Counted from the stretch's first letter, positions 14,623-23,443 are shown. The stretch: 34,528 nucleotides of DNA from CAJQND01 sp051010055 (GCA_051010055.1 JBPCVY010000003.1:1-34528); one strand, 5' to 3'. Notes: generated by a model from the letters alone, not told the origin. A program made the numbers and translations.

Positions 14623-15548
14623 GATGCCAACTCCTTGCGCTCAGCGCGCCGGCCACGGGTAAGGTTGAGGTAAACCTCTTCAAGGCTGGGCCTGGAAACC
14701 GCCAAGTGAGCAAGTTCGAACTGATGGGAAAATGCCCAGTTCGTCAAATCAGCAATCACGGGCACTGGATTGCGAACCTCCATGATAACCCAGCCCCGTT
14801 CAACATTTGTGACTTTCAGCAACGGCTTGGGAAAGCTGTCGGGAAGTTTTCCATCGCCCAGATAGAACCTGATTTCAGAATAGCTGCCATGCCGCTCAAC
14901 AAGCCCTTGCGGGGTGCCTTCTGCGCATATCTCGCCTTCAACCAATACGGCTAACCGGTGGGCCAGCGCCTCAACCTCGTCCATATAGTGTGAAGACAGC
15001 AATATTGTTTTGCCGAAGCTGTTCAGCTCCAAAATCAGATGCCAGATATTGCGGCGCGCGTCCGGGTCAAGACCGGTTGTGGGCTCATCGAGAAACAACA
15101 TATCAGGATCGCCCACAAGTGCCAGCGCTATTTCCAGGCGCCTTTGCTGGCCGCCCGACAGGTCGGAAACCCGCTTGGATGCGTTTTCGGTGAGTTCGAC
15201 CAGACTGAGGAGATCATCACGGGCAATCGGTTTTGGATAGAATCTGGCGAAGGCGTCGATTGTTTCTGTAACGGTGAGGTCCAGTTCAAGCGCTGTTGTT
15301 TGCAGCAAAATCCCAATGCGCTCGCGAAACGCGCGCCCGCCTGATTGTGGGTCGAATCCCAAAACTCCCGCCGTCCCCGCATCAGCGCGCCGGTAGCCTT
15401 CAAGGATTTCGATAATAGTGGTTTTGCCGGCGCCGTTCGGCCCAAGCAGCGCATAGGTTTCGCCTGCATTGATTGTGAACGATACGTTCTGAACGGTGGG
15501 TTTGCCACCGTAAGCCTTGGAGAGGTTTTCGACAAAAATTGGCTGCAT
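14619..15548 (-). CDS. ABC transporter ATP-binding protein (DrrA/CcmA type)
   Basis: This 309-residue ATPase has Walker A GPNGAGKTT near 37-45, signature LSGGQQRRLEIAL, Walker B DMLFLDEPTTGLDP and the H-loop in LLSSHYMDEVEALAHRL. The C-terminal region after about 225 (SEIRFYLGDG ... SLEEVYLNLTRGR) is the extension typical of ABC-2 export ATPases of the DrrA/CcmA class. It is translated with the permease through an ATGA overlap. The pair forms a simple two-component exporter. The gene is divergent from the carotenoid-type operon, but nothing in the sequence ties their functions together. Confidence 0.92.
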   Translation of the reverse strand: MQPIFVENLSKAYGGKPTVQNVSFTINAGETYALLGPNGAGKTTIIEILEGYRRADAGTAGVLGFDPQSGGRAFRERIGILLQTTALELDLTVTETIDAFARFYPKPIARDDLLSLVELTENASKRVSDLSGGQQRRLEIALALVGDPDMLFLDEPTTGLDPDARRNIWHLILELNSFGKTILLSSHYMDEVEALAHRLAVLVEGEICAEGTPQGLVERHGSYSEIRFYLGDGKLPDSFPKPLLKVTNVERGWVIMEVRNPVPVIADLTNWAFSHQFELAHLAVSRPSLEEVYLNLTRGRRAERKELAS

Positions 15549-15926
15549 TTAAATATTGGCTGGTTTGCAAATAGATGGCGGGTGTTTCCACCACCCGTGA
15601 TAAACGCCTAACAGCCTTGTGTGAAGACAAAAGCGCGCGCTAGAGCACATTCGGTGATTCGATCGGCCGTTTCTTCTTTTTGGCCACAATTCACAAATAT
15701 CAATCCCACAAAGCCAAGCCGATGTGTGATTGAAGCCATGGATTGATTGTATCATGTTGTGCAATCCGGGGGAGAATTGCTAAGCTCTGCTTGCGAACTT
15801 GAGGGGATTTTGCCAATTATACTGACGTGATTTACAAGCTTTGCGTGAAATTTTGTTGATCCAGTCGGCGGTGTAGGATCGTTCAACGCTTGGGGGCTTG
15901 TCCGGTAAGTGGATTAATAGGGTTTT
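15549..15926. promoter_or_regulatory. 378-bp divergent intergenic region (exporter / desaturase)
   Basis: I see no credible gene in this gap: only short frames without family character or ribosome sites. It must hold the promoters of the leftward exporter and the rightward desaturase operon. A TATACT at 15818-15823 is a plausible -10 for the rightward transcript, though the -35 region is poor. No clear dyad, and no TGT-N12-ACA site of the PpsR/CrtJ type, was found. Confidence 0.45.
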
Positions 15927-17489
15927 ATGCAGTCAACCAGAGAAAAAATTGTCATTGTTGGGGCAGGACCGGGCGGTCTTGCCATTTCGATGCTGCTTGC
16001 GAATGCCGGCCTGGATGTCACCGTTCTTGAAAAGCTTGATCGGGTGGGTGGACGCACTGGCCAGATCAATCAGGATGGATTTACATTCGATATCGGCCCC
16101 ACGTTCTTCCTCTATCCGCCGGTTCTTGAGCGCATTTTCACCCAATGCGGCTACAATCTTTGGGACGAGGTTCCGATGAAGCGGCTGGACCCGCTTTACC
16201 GCCTCTATTTTGAAAACCGTGGCGCATTGGATGCCCGTTCAGACCTTGACGATATGGTCGCCGAAATAGCCAAGCTTGCCCCATCGGATGCGGGCAATTT
16301 GCGTCGTTACATGCAGGACAATCGCAAGAAGCTTGAGCATTTCAGGCCGGTTCTGGAATCCCCGTTTGAAAAGCTTGGTGACTACGTGCGCCCGGACGTT
16401 CTGAAATCGGCGCTTATGTTGCGTCCGCAACTGTCGATAGATACGGATTTGAAGCGCTACTTTGCCGATGACCGCATCAGGCAGGCATTTTCGTTCCAGG
16501 CAAAATATCTTGGCATGTCGCCGTTCAACTGCCCTAGCCTGTTCACCATCTTGGCGTTTCTTGAGTATGAATACGGCGTCTATCATCCAATTGGCGGCTG
16601 TGGTGCGGTGATGTCGCGGATGGCTGAAATTGCCCAGGAATTGGGCGTCGATGTCCGGCTTTCTGAGGGCGTTGAGGAAATCGGTTTCGAAGGCCGCAAG
16701 GCGGCGAGCGTTGAAACGGCGGCAGGCAGCTACAAGTGTGATCGGCTCATCATCAATTCTGACTTCGCCGAGACCATGACCAAGTTCGTTCCAAACCGGT
16801 TGCGCAAGCGCTGGACGGACAAGAAAATTTCTTCCAAGAAATTCTCCTGTTCCACATTCATGATGTATCTGGGCATTGACGGGCGCTATGACGAGCTGCC
16901 CCATCACTCCATATTCCTGGCCGAGGATCTGAAAAAGAACATCGACCAGATTCAGCACAAGAAAGTTTTGCCGGATTCACCGTCTTTCTATGTGCAAAAT
17001 GCATCCGTCACCGATGCCTCCCTTGCACCGGAAGGCAAGAGCACCCTTTATGTTCTGGTGCCGGTTGGCAACCTGGATGGCCCGGTTGAGTGGGAAACCG
17101 CTGCACCGCAGTTCCGGGAGTTCACGCTCGACCAGCTTGAAAAAGTCGGCATTGGCGATGTGCGCGAGCGTATTGAGGTCGAACGCATCATGACGCCGCA
17201 GACCTGGCATGATGAATTGAGCGTCTATAAAGGGGCAACATTCAATCTTGCCCACACGCTGACACAGATGCTCTCATTCAGGCCGCGCAACAGGTTTGAG
17301 GATTTGGACGGTGTTTATCTCGTTGGCGGGGGCACGCACCCAGGTTCAGGATTACCGGTAATTTTTGAATCAGCACGCATTTCTGCAAATCTTATTGCCC
17401 AGGATGTGGGAATTTCGCTCCAGCCATCGCCAGGATCTGCGCGCGAAAGGCTCGTGCGCGATGTTCAATTGGAACGGGCAGCTTCCTGA
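15927..17489 (+). CDS. CrtI/CrtN-type carotenoid desaturase or oxidase (FAD-dependent)
   Basis: This 520-residue protein is full length for the phytoene desaturase family. The N-terminal FAD-binding motif is VIVGAGPGGLAISMLL (G12, G14, G17), followed by the acidic residue in VTVLEK and GGRTGQINQDGFTFDIGPTF, all CrtI hallmarks. The C-terminal FAD contact GGGTHPGSGLPVIFESARIS matches the CrtI/CrtN/CrtP signature. These enzymes insert double bonds into phytoene (C40) or dehydrosqualene/squalene (C30), or oxidise the ends of such chains, at the membrane. The gene heads a three-gene operon with an acyltransferase and a glycosyltransferase. By analogy with staphyloxanthin (CrtO, CrtQ) and alphaproteobacterial C30 carotenoids, this suggests an acylated glyco-carotenoid. 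Which chain length and step cannot be read from the sequence. Confidence 0.85.
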   Translation: MQSTREKIVIVGAGPGGLAISMLLANAGLDVTVLEKLDRVGGRTGQINQDGFTFDIGPTFFLYPPVLERIFTQCGYNLWDEVPMKRLDPLYRLYFENRGALDARSDLDDMVAEIAKLAPSDAGNLRRYMQDNRKKLEHFRPVLESPFEKLGDYVRPDVLKSALMLRPQLSIDTDLKRYFADDRIRQAFSFQAKYLGMSPFNCPSLFTILAFLEYEYGVYHPIGGCGAVMSRMAEIAQELGVDVRLSEGVEEIGFEGRKAASVETAAGSYKCDRLIINSDFAETMTKFVPNRLRKRWTDKKISSKKFSCSTFMMYLGIDGRYDELPHHSIFLAEDLKKNIDQIQHKKVLPDSPSFYVQNASVTDASLAPEGKSTLYVLVPVGNLDGPVEWETAAPQFREFTLDQLEKVGIGDVRERIEVERIMTPQTWHDELSVYKGATFNLAHTLTQMLSFRPRNRFEDLDGVYLVGGGTHPGSGLPVIFESARISANLIAQDVGISLQPSPGSARERLVRDVQLERAAS

Positions 17490-17530
17490 CGTCCTTTAAA
17501 GGTTGCATCGAAAAGTCTAATCTCCCCTGC

Positions 17531-18349
17531 ATGAACCAAACGGATGAACAGAAATCTCCGCAAGCGGACGTTTTGCAGCGCTACTCGCCGAAGCTCACCG
17601 GCTATTTTATCCGCTATCTCAAGAAGCGCTTTTTTCCGAAAACTTTTCATGCCGTCCGCCTGATGGGCAGGGCCAATGTGCCAGATGGCAAGGAACGCCC
17701 GGTGGTTGCGTTCATGAACCATTCGTCCTGGTGGGACCCGATTACCGGACTTGTCCTGAACGATGAACTGTTTCCTGATTGTGCCGCTTTTGCGCCAATG
17801 GATGCGGAAATGCTCAAAAAGTATGCGTTCATGGCACGCATCGGCCTGTTCCCCGTGGAGAGAGATTCAGCGCGCGGTGCCGCTGGCTTTGTACGCACAG
17901 CGCGTGCCTTGTTGGCTGAACCGGGAAGGGTTCTAGGACTTACCCCACAAGGTGAATTCGTTGATGCGCGCGCCCGTCCGGTAGAGTTCAAACCGGGCAT
18001 TGCCCACCTTGCCCGGAACTGGCCTGATGCTGTTTTTCTTCCCATTGCCATGGAGCAAGTGTTCTGGAACGAAAAGAAGCCGGAGCTACTGGTCAATGTG
18101 GGAAAGCCCAGCGACCCGCGGGATAATCCGGGCAAATCCACGGACGAATGGAACGAGGTGCTGCAAACGGCGCTGGAAAACGCCATGGATGTTTTGGCCG
18201 AAGCTGCGATTGCCCGCGATCCGGCGGCGTTTGAAACCATTTTGCTGGCCGAAACCGGAACATCGCCCGTTTACGATTTGTGGCGGAGGCTCAAAGCGAA
18301 GGTCAGCGGCCGGCAGTTTTCCGCAAGCCATGGAGAAGAGAACCAATGA
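17531..18349 (+). CDS. 1-acylglycerol-phosphate-type acyltransferase (PlsC fold)
   Basis: This 272-residue acyltransferase has the catalytic H-x4-D motif (NHSSWWDP, H64 and D69). The expected second block is IGLFPVERDSARGA near 107-120, and a variant third block TPQGEF replaces the common FPEGTR. Standard PlsC enzymes acylate lysophosphatidate. The operon context, between a CrtI-type desaturase and a CrtQ-like glycosyltransferase, suggests acylation of a glyco-carotenoid or other glycolipid instead. It starts 41 bp after the desaturase stop without an obvious Shine-Dalgarno, and its stop overlaps the next start (ATGA). Family assignment is firm; the acceptor is inference. Confidence 0.85.
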   Translation: MNQTDEQKSPQADVLQRYSPKLTGYFIRYLKKRFFPKTFHAVRLMGRANVPDGKERPVVAFMNHSSWWDPITGLVLNDELFPDCAAFAPMDAEMLKKYAFMARIGLFPVERDSARGAAGFVRTARALLAEPGRVLGLTPQGEFVDARARPVEFKPGIAHLARNWPDAVFLPIAMEQVFWNEKKPELLVNVGKPSDPRDNPGKSTDEWNEVLQTALENAMDVLAEAAIARDPAAFETILLAETGTSPVYDLWRRLKAKVSGRQFSASHGEENQ

Positions 18350-19470
18350 GTTGGGATGCATGGTGCTGGGCAGCGCTTGTTCTTGCGGCTGTCCCATTCT
18401 TCATGGGCGTGATTAATGTGTTTTTGTACCGAATTCCGCCAAAAGCACGAGGTGAGGTTCCGCCCGTTTCCGTTCTGGTGCCGGCGCGCAATGAAGAAGC
18501 CCGGATTGTCCCGACCCTGGAGACCATACTGGCATCTGAAAATGTCATCCTGGAACTGATTGTTGCAGATGATCACTCGGAAGATGGGACGGCCGACATT
18601 ATCAAGCAGTTCGCAGCGCGCGATAACAGGGTGCAGCTTGTCCATGTGCCAGAGTTACCTGAGGGCTGGGGCGGAAAAATGCATGCCTGCCATTTTCTTT
18701 CAACCCAGGCCACCCACGAGCATGTGGTTTTTGTCGATGCCGATGTAACCATTGCGCCAGATGCGCTCTCGCGCCTTTCCCACGCTTTGAAGGAATGTGA
18801 TGCGGCAATGGTTTCCGGCCTTCCGTTGCAGGAGACCCGCACGTTCTGGGAAAAGGTTCTCATCCCGCAAATTCATGTTCTGCTATTGGGGTATTTGCCA
18901 TTTATCGGTATGCGCATGACCACATGGGCCGGGTTCGGCGCCGGGTGCGGGCAACTGGTTGCGGTGCACCAGAGCGATTACCGGGCGTGCGGCGGGCATG
19001 AGGCAATCAAGCATCTTCTGCACGATGCCTTGCAATTGTCGCGCTTGTTCCGACGCCACGGCATGAAAACGGATATGGTTGATCTGACCAAACTCGCTGC
19101 TACACGCATGTATGGTTCTTTTGCGGAAATCTGGTCAGGTTTTATCAAGAACGCCCATGAAGGCATTGCCACTCCTGTGGCGCTGCCTATCTGGACTGTA
19201 CTTCTTGCCGGTGGGCACATTCTGCCATTTGTGCTGCTGCTGGTTGGGCTGGCCGCCGGCTTGCCACTTGCGCTGGCGCTTTGGGCGTGCGTCCTGATTG
19301 CGCTTTTCCGCATTCTGCTTGCACTGCGCTATCAGCAGTCATTCTTGGGAGTTGTCCTGCATCCGCTTGGGGTGGCCGTCATGGTGTGGCTGCAATGGGC
19401 GGCCCTGTTCCAGGCCCGTTCTGGAAAGAAGGTTTCCTGGCGCGGACGGAATTATGCTGCCAATTCTTGA
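18346..19470 (+). CDS. Family 2 glycosyltransferase, CrtQ/HpnB-like
   Basis: This 374-residue membrane glycosyltransferase has an N-terminal helix (about 8-27), the GT-A start VSVLVPARNEEARIVPTLE (41-59), ADDHSEDGTAD, the LPEGWGGKMHACHF motif at 104-117 and DAD at 131-133. Membrane helices lie at the C-terminal end and the closing WRGR resembles that of the gene at 5849. The closest functional model I recognise is CrtQ, which glycosylates 4,4'-diaponeurosporenoate, and the related HpnB. The ATG at 18346 overlaps the acyltransferase stop, so I chose it over an upstream GTG in the same frame. It completes the three-gene operon. The sugar donor and acceptor are unknown. Confidence 0.85.
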   Translation: MSWDAWCWAALVLAAVPFFMGVINVFLYRIPPKARGEVPPVSVLVPARNEEARIVPTLETILASENVILELIVADDHSEDGTADIIKQFAARDNRVQLVHVPELPEGWGGKMHACHFLSTQATHEHVVFVDADVTIAPDALSRLSHALKECDAAMVSGLPLQETRTFWEKVLIPQIHVLLLGYLPFIGMRMTTWAGFGAGCGQLVAVHQSDYRACGGHEAIKHLLHDALQLSRLFRRHGMKTDMVDLTKLAATRMYGSFAEIWSGFIKNAHEGIATPVALPIWTVLLAGGHILPFVLLLVGLAAGLPLALALWACVLIALFRILLALRYQQSFLGVVLHPLGVAVMVWLQWAALFQARSGKKVSWRGRNYAANS

Positions 19471-19507
19471 TGATCTGGCGATTTTACGTAAAAATGATAC
19501 CTCTTTT

Positions 19508-19561
19508 TGAATTCTATGCACTTACAGTCAAGTAGCACTGCGGATGAGGTAGTAGAATTCA
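19508..19561. promoter_or_regulatory. Long-range inverted repeat upstream of second LysR gene
   Basis: TGAATTCTA (19508-19516) and TAGAATTCA (19553-19561) are exact inverted repeats 45 bp apart centre to centre, a little over four helical turns. Each arm is followed on the plus strand by TGC. The spacing suits two regulator dimers meeting across a bend, as LysR proteins often do. They lie about 50-100 bp upstream of the LysR start, so autoregulation is plausible. Confidence 0.45.
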
Positions 19562-19569
19562 TGCTTTGA

Positions 19570-19584
19570 ATGAATTTTATTCAT
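19570..19584. promoter_or_regulatory. Short palindrome just upstream of the second LysR gene
   Basis: ATGAAT (19570-19575) and ATTCAT (19579-19584) are exact inverted repeats around TTT, 25 bp before the LysR start codon. The position would block transcription or translation initiation if bound. It shares the GAAT core with the longer inverted repeat just upstream, which supports a common binder. Confidence 0.4.
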
Positions 19585-19609
19585 AGATACATCCGCGGGA
19601 AGACGGTTT

Positions 19610-20533
19610 ATGAAGATTGGCGAAAAGTGGCTTTCGCTAAACGCGTTGCGCGCATTTGAGGCAACGGGCCGGCATTTGCATATGAGCAGGGCAGCGGACG
19701 AACTCGGCATCACACAAAGTGTGGTGAGCCATCAAATCCGGCAGCTTGAAAGAACCCTGGATATCGAACTGTTCATCCGTTCAGGCCGGGCGCTTCGGCT
19801 CAGCCCGGCGGGCGCCAGGCTTTTGTCGACTGTCCAGGAATCCTTTGATTCAATTGCTCCGACAATCCTCACAGTTAATCAGGACCTAGTACATGGCGAG
19901 CTGGCGATCGCAACAGAGCCGGGTTTCACATTCTTGTGGCTTACCAAAAGACTGCCAGACTTTCTCGAGCGCCATCCCGGCCTGACCCTTAGGCGCACTG
20001 CATTACCTCTCGATGAAAAAGAACTCGACTTGAGCGTCGATGTGGCGGTTTCACAAAACACCCATAAGTTTCCCGGCAGGCGGGTTGAATTTCTTGCCCA
20101 GCTGAAAATGTTCCCTGTATGCTCTAACTCGTTTGCTGCTCCTTTTGGGCGTCTTTTGCCCGGCGATATCAAAAATCACACCCTTATTCATGGCGATGGC
20201 GGGCATGCCTGGTCTAATTGGTTTGCAAATGTTGGCGTTGACCAGACACCGCCAAAGAGCGAGCTTTTTGTCGGTAGTTATCCGGTCGCCATCACTCTCG
20301 CACAAGCGGGCATCGGTATTGCATTGGCTGAAGGGAACTTTGGCTCTGAGATGCTGAATGGGGCAGGGCTCATACGGCCATTTGATGATTCTGCTGAAAT
20401 TTATGACCAGTATTATCTGATCACGCATCTGAAAAACGAGATGTCGCCTGCGGCGAAAGAATTTGAAGAATGGCTGCGTTCTGAGATCGACAGCTGGCGC
20501 GCAGCCGAAACTGGCGGCTCCACCGCCGCCTGA
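19610..20533 (+). CDS. LysR-family transcriptional regulator (GcvA-like)
   Basis: This 307-residue LysR protein is of normal length. The DNA-binding domain is clear: SLNALRAFEATGRHLHMSRAA, then DELGITQSVVSHQIRQLE at about residues 29-46. The effector domain follows from about residue 90 (GELAIATEPGFTFLWLTKRL). Like the first LysR in this window it is of the GcvA subgroup, but the two differ widely in the effector half, so they are not recent duplicates. The inverted repeats at 19508-19584 lie just upstream. Targets could be itself, the downstream outer-membrane gene or genes elsewhere. It is not divergent from any gene here, unlike the typical LysR arrangement. Confidence 0.93.
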   Translation: MKIGEKWLSLNALRAFEATGRHLHMSRAADELGITQSVVSHQIRQLERTLDIELFIRSGRALRLSPAGARLLSTVQESFDSIAPTILTVNQDLVHGELAIATEPGFTFLWLTKRLPDFLERHPGLTLRRTALPLDEKELDLSVDVAVSQNTHKFPGRRVEFLAQLKMFPVCSNSFAAPFGRLLPGDIKNHTLIHGDGGHAWSNWFANVGVDQTPPKSELFVGSYPVAITLAQAGIGIALAEGNFGSEMLNGAGLIRPFDDSAEIYDQYYLITHLKNEMSPAAKEFEEWLRSEIDSWRAAETGGSTAA

Positions 20534-20649
20534 CCCGCCCTGTGGCATTTTTGTAACAGCTTGGCGAAAAGTGTCCAATATCAGCGCTTTCGGTAGACCG
20601 CCTAGGGGGCATCCACTAGTCTTTGCCAGAACCAAAGCTGGGAATTGGT

Positions 20650-21519
20650 ATGCGCAACTTTTTGATCCTTTGTGGATTTTTCGCAATTGTCGCGTTTGGC
20701 ACGGCAAACATTGAGCGTGCATCGGCCGCCGATATTCCGGCTCCTGCGCCGGCAGAACAATTCGATGTGCCGCCGGATGCGCAATTGCAATTCGACTTTG
20801 TGCCGCTCTATGTCTGGATCCCGGGGTTCAGTGGCGATTTGGGCGTGTTCGGCAACAAGGTGAAAGTTGACGTCACACCCATTGACATCATCTCCAATCT
20901 TGGCGACTTCCTGAAGGCGCTTGATGGTCTTTACTTCGGCGCCGGCCATCTGCGCTATGGCGATATCGGCTTTATGTACGATGTGACCTATATGGAGGTT
21001 TCATCAACCGCAGAATTTGACGCCCAAGACGTTTCAGGCGCGCTGGATGTTGGGTTCGGCGTGACAATAGGCACCTTGCTGGGCACCTATAGGCTGGTCG
21101 ATGACAATGCCACCGAGGTTGATCTTCTAGCGGGTGCGCGCATCTATGATATCAAACTGGATGTCACCTTCGATGCCACTCTCGAACTCAATTTGGGGCC
21201 ATTCCCGCTACCGCCAATCGATATTCCGACGATCAAGCTGAAGGAGGGCGATGATTGGGTAGACCCGGTGGTCGGCGTCAAAGGAAGCCACTATATTTCC
21301 GAACGGACTTATCTCACCGGTTGGGCCATGGTCGGCGGCTTCGGCGTGGGGTCTGATTTCATGTACGATATCTTCGGCGGGCTCGGCTATGAGTTCAACG
21401 ACACGTTCAGCGCTGTCGGCGGTATGCGCGCAAGCTATGCCGACTATAAGGGCAAGAACGGCTTCCTTTGGGATATGCTGCTCTATGGCCCGATCATGGG
21501 CGCAACGGTGAGGTTCTGA
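20650..21519 (+). CDS. Outer-membrane beta-barrel protein, function unknown
   Basis: This 289-residue protein begins with a clear Sec signal peptide (residues 1-26, cleavage after ASA). The rest alternates hydrophobic and polar residues with many glycines and aromatic residues, and ends in a terminal phenylalanine after TVRF, the usual signature of a beta-barrel exported to the outer membrane. Recognisable stretches are VPLYVWIPGFSGDLGVFG and GLYFGAGHLRYGDIGFMYDV, which resemble a family of uncharacterised alphaproteobacterial barrels. I chose the ATG at 20650, because the earlier TTG would lengthen the signal without reason. The gene follows the LysR gene on the same strand after a 116-bp gap. 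A porin or adhesin role is possible but not shown. Confidence 0.8.
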   Translation: MRNFLILCGFFAIVAFGTANIERASAADIPAPAPAEQFDVPPDAQLQFDFVPLYVWIPGFSGDLGVFGNKVKVDVTPIDIISNLGDFLKALDGLYFGAGHLRYGDIGFMYDVTYMEVSSTAEFDAQDVSGALDVGFGVTIGTLLGTYRLVDDNATEVDLLAGARIYDIKLDVTFDATLELNLGPFPLPPIDIPTIKLKEGDDWVDPVVGVKGSHYISERTYLTGWAMVGGFGVGSDFMYDIFGGLGYEFNDTFSAVGGMRASYADYKGKNGFLWDMLLYGPIMGATVRF

Positions 21520-21618
21520 TGCCGTCGCCTTGAATCACCAAAAAACAGAATTTCCTGATGTTTACATTTAGGTTAGGCTAAAGCAGCCATTCGCGCGGCT
21601 TGGGAACAAGGGGCAGGG

Positions 21619-23439
21619 GTGTTGGTCAGCATTTCAGAAACCTGGCGGCTGACATTAAAAGTTCTGCAAATCAACATTGTTCCGTTGATTGGTTTTGCCC
21701 TGTTTTTCCGGTTGCTCGGCGTCATGGTTTTCGCGCCGGCCTTTGCATGGGTTTTCACCACGCTGGTGAAAACCAGCGGTGATATGGCAATCACCAATTC
21801 GGACATTGCATCTTTTGTGTTTTCTCCGGCGGGGATCGTCTTTTTTGCCCTCACGATTATCGTTGCCCTTGCCGGGTTTTTCGCAGAGCAGGGCGGTTTC
21901 ATGCTCATCATCGCATCTGCGCAAGGGGGCGCGCGCACGGGGCTCCCATCAGTTTTCAAGGCGGTACTTGGTGCACTGCCCAGGCTGTTCAGCGTGGCCG
22001 CAATCCAAACCGTGATTGTTTTTGTATGCCTTGTGCCGTTCCTGGCAATTGCAGCAGGGGTTTATCTTGCCCTGCTGGGTGAGCATGACATCAACTGGTA
22101 TTTGAAAACCAGGCCGCCGGAATTCATCGCAGCAGCTCTTATTGGCGCCGTGTTAGCGATTATTGCCGCGGCCATAATCGGCTTCATTATTATTCGCTGG
22201 GCGGTTGCCATTCCGGCATGTTTCTTTGAAGAACGTACTGGCCGCGATGCTCTAAACCGCAGCGTTTCCCTTGTGCGTGGACACATGCGCAGAACCGGCA
22301 TTCCGGTTATAGGCTGGATTGTTCTTATGAGCCTGGTTGCCATCCTTGGGGCGATGTTCGCCAATTGGGTGGCGCAGGTGTTGGTATCAGCATTCACGGG
22401 CATCAACGTGCTCATCATCCTCATGGCGCTGATTGTCGGTTCGGCGATTGTTGCAAGTTTCATCTTTTCCTTTGTGAGTTGGGGCGGCTATTCGGTTATT
22501 TCATACAAGCTCTTTGAGGAGTTGAGCGGCGCTGCCACATTCGAGCAGGCCCAGGAACTCACCAAGGAAAAACCGCGCATCGGCCTTGGCGGGCTTGCAG
22601 CCATACTTGCTGCAATTGCCGCTGCATCCATTTTTATCAGCGATCGGGTGACCGATGAATTGTCCTTTGTGCGCGATGTAAAAGTTACCGCACACCGTGG
22701 CAGCTCCATGGAGGCGCCGGAAAATACCCTGAGCGCAATTCGCAAGGCCATCGAAGATGGTGCGGACTATGCGGAAATTGACGTTCAGGAAACCGCCGAT
22801 GGAGAAATCGTTCTGTTGCATGACAGCGATCTCATGCGGGTTTCAGGGGTACCGAAAAGAATTTGGAACCTCAGTTTAGCAGAGCTTTCCGAATATGAAG
22901 CGGGTGCGTGGTTCTCACCGAATTTCAAGGGCGAGCCCATTCCAACCTTGAAGCAGGCGATTGATCTTTCGCGCGGCAAGATCAAGTTGAACATCGAGCT
23001 GAAATTTAATGGCCATGATGTGGAACTGGCTAAGCGGGTTGCCGACATTGTTCTGGAAGAGAAATTCGCCGATGAAAGCTTCATCGCCTCTCTGGAAGCA
23101 AAGGGCATAGCCGATGTGCGCGCCCACGCACCGCAGCTGAAAACCGGACAAATCGTTACCGTTGCCGTGGGCCGGCCGGAAACCTTGACCGTGGAAGTTC
23201 TTTCAATGAATGCAAAGCTGGTAACCCTTGAACAGGTGCGGCGGAACCGGCGTGCCGAAAAGGAAACCCATGTCTGGACCATAAATGACGCCAACGCCAT
23301 GTTGGCCATGATAGATACGGGCGTGAATAACATCATCACCGATAATCCGGCTGAAGCCATAAGGGTGATCAAGGAACGCGCAGAGCTTTCCGACGGCGAA
23401 CTGATGTTGCTGGCGTTGTCGCGCCGGATCAGGGAATAA
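21619..23439 (+). CDS. Membrane-anchored glycerophosphodiester phosphodiesterase (GDPD)
   Basis: This 606-residue protein has two parts. Residues 1 to about 345 are a multi-helix membrane domain of the type found in front of some bacterial GDPDs (long hydrophobic runs such as IVPLIGFALFFRLLGVMVF). Residues from about 355 are the GDPD barrel: the catalytic H359-R360 in TAHRGSSMEAPENT, EIDVQETADGEIVLLHD with its acidic metal ligands and second histidine, and a late VWTINDANAMLAMIDTG motif. GDPDs cleave glycerophosphodiesters to an alcohol and glycerol-3-phosphate. The start is a GTG with AAGGGG upstream; a TTG two codons on is possible. It leads a run of three rightward envelope genes. Confidence 0.88.
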   Translation: MLVSISETWRLTLKVLQINIVPLIGFALFFRLLGVMVFAPAFAWVFTTLVKTSGDMAITNSDIASFVFSPAGIVFFALTIIVALAGFFAEQGGFMLIIASAQGGARTGLPSVFKAVLGALPRLFSVAAIQTVIVFVCLVPFLAIAAGVYLALLGEHDINWYLKTRPPEFIAAALIGAVLAIIAAAIIGFIIIRWAVAIPACFFEERTGRDALNRSVSLVRGHMRRTGIPVIGWIVLMSLVAILGAMFANWVAQVLVSAFTGINVLIILMALIVGSAIVASFIFSFVSWGGYSVISYKLFEELSGAATFEQAQELTKEKPRIGLGGLAAILAAIAAASIFISDRVTDELSFVRDVKVTAHRGSSMEAPENTLSAIRKAIEDGADYAEIDVQETADGEIVLLHDSDLMRVSGVPKRIWNLSLAELSEYEAGAWFSPNFKGEPIPTLKQAIDLSRGKIKLNIELKFNGHDVELAKRVADIVLEEKFADESFIASLEAKGIADVRAHAPQLKTGQIVTVAVGRPETLTVEVLSMNAKLVTLEQVRRNRRAEKETHVWTINDANAMLAMIDTGVNNIITDNPAEAIRVIKERAELSDGELMLLALSRRIRE

Positions 23440-23443
23440 AGGT

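Noticed and set aside
15549..15926. A small gene or PpsR/CrtJ-type site in the 378-bp gap before the desaturase
   Set aside because: Short frames there lack start signals and family character, and no TGT-N12-ACA pattern was found.
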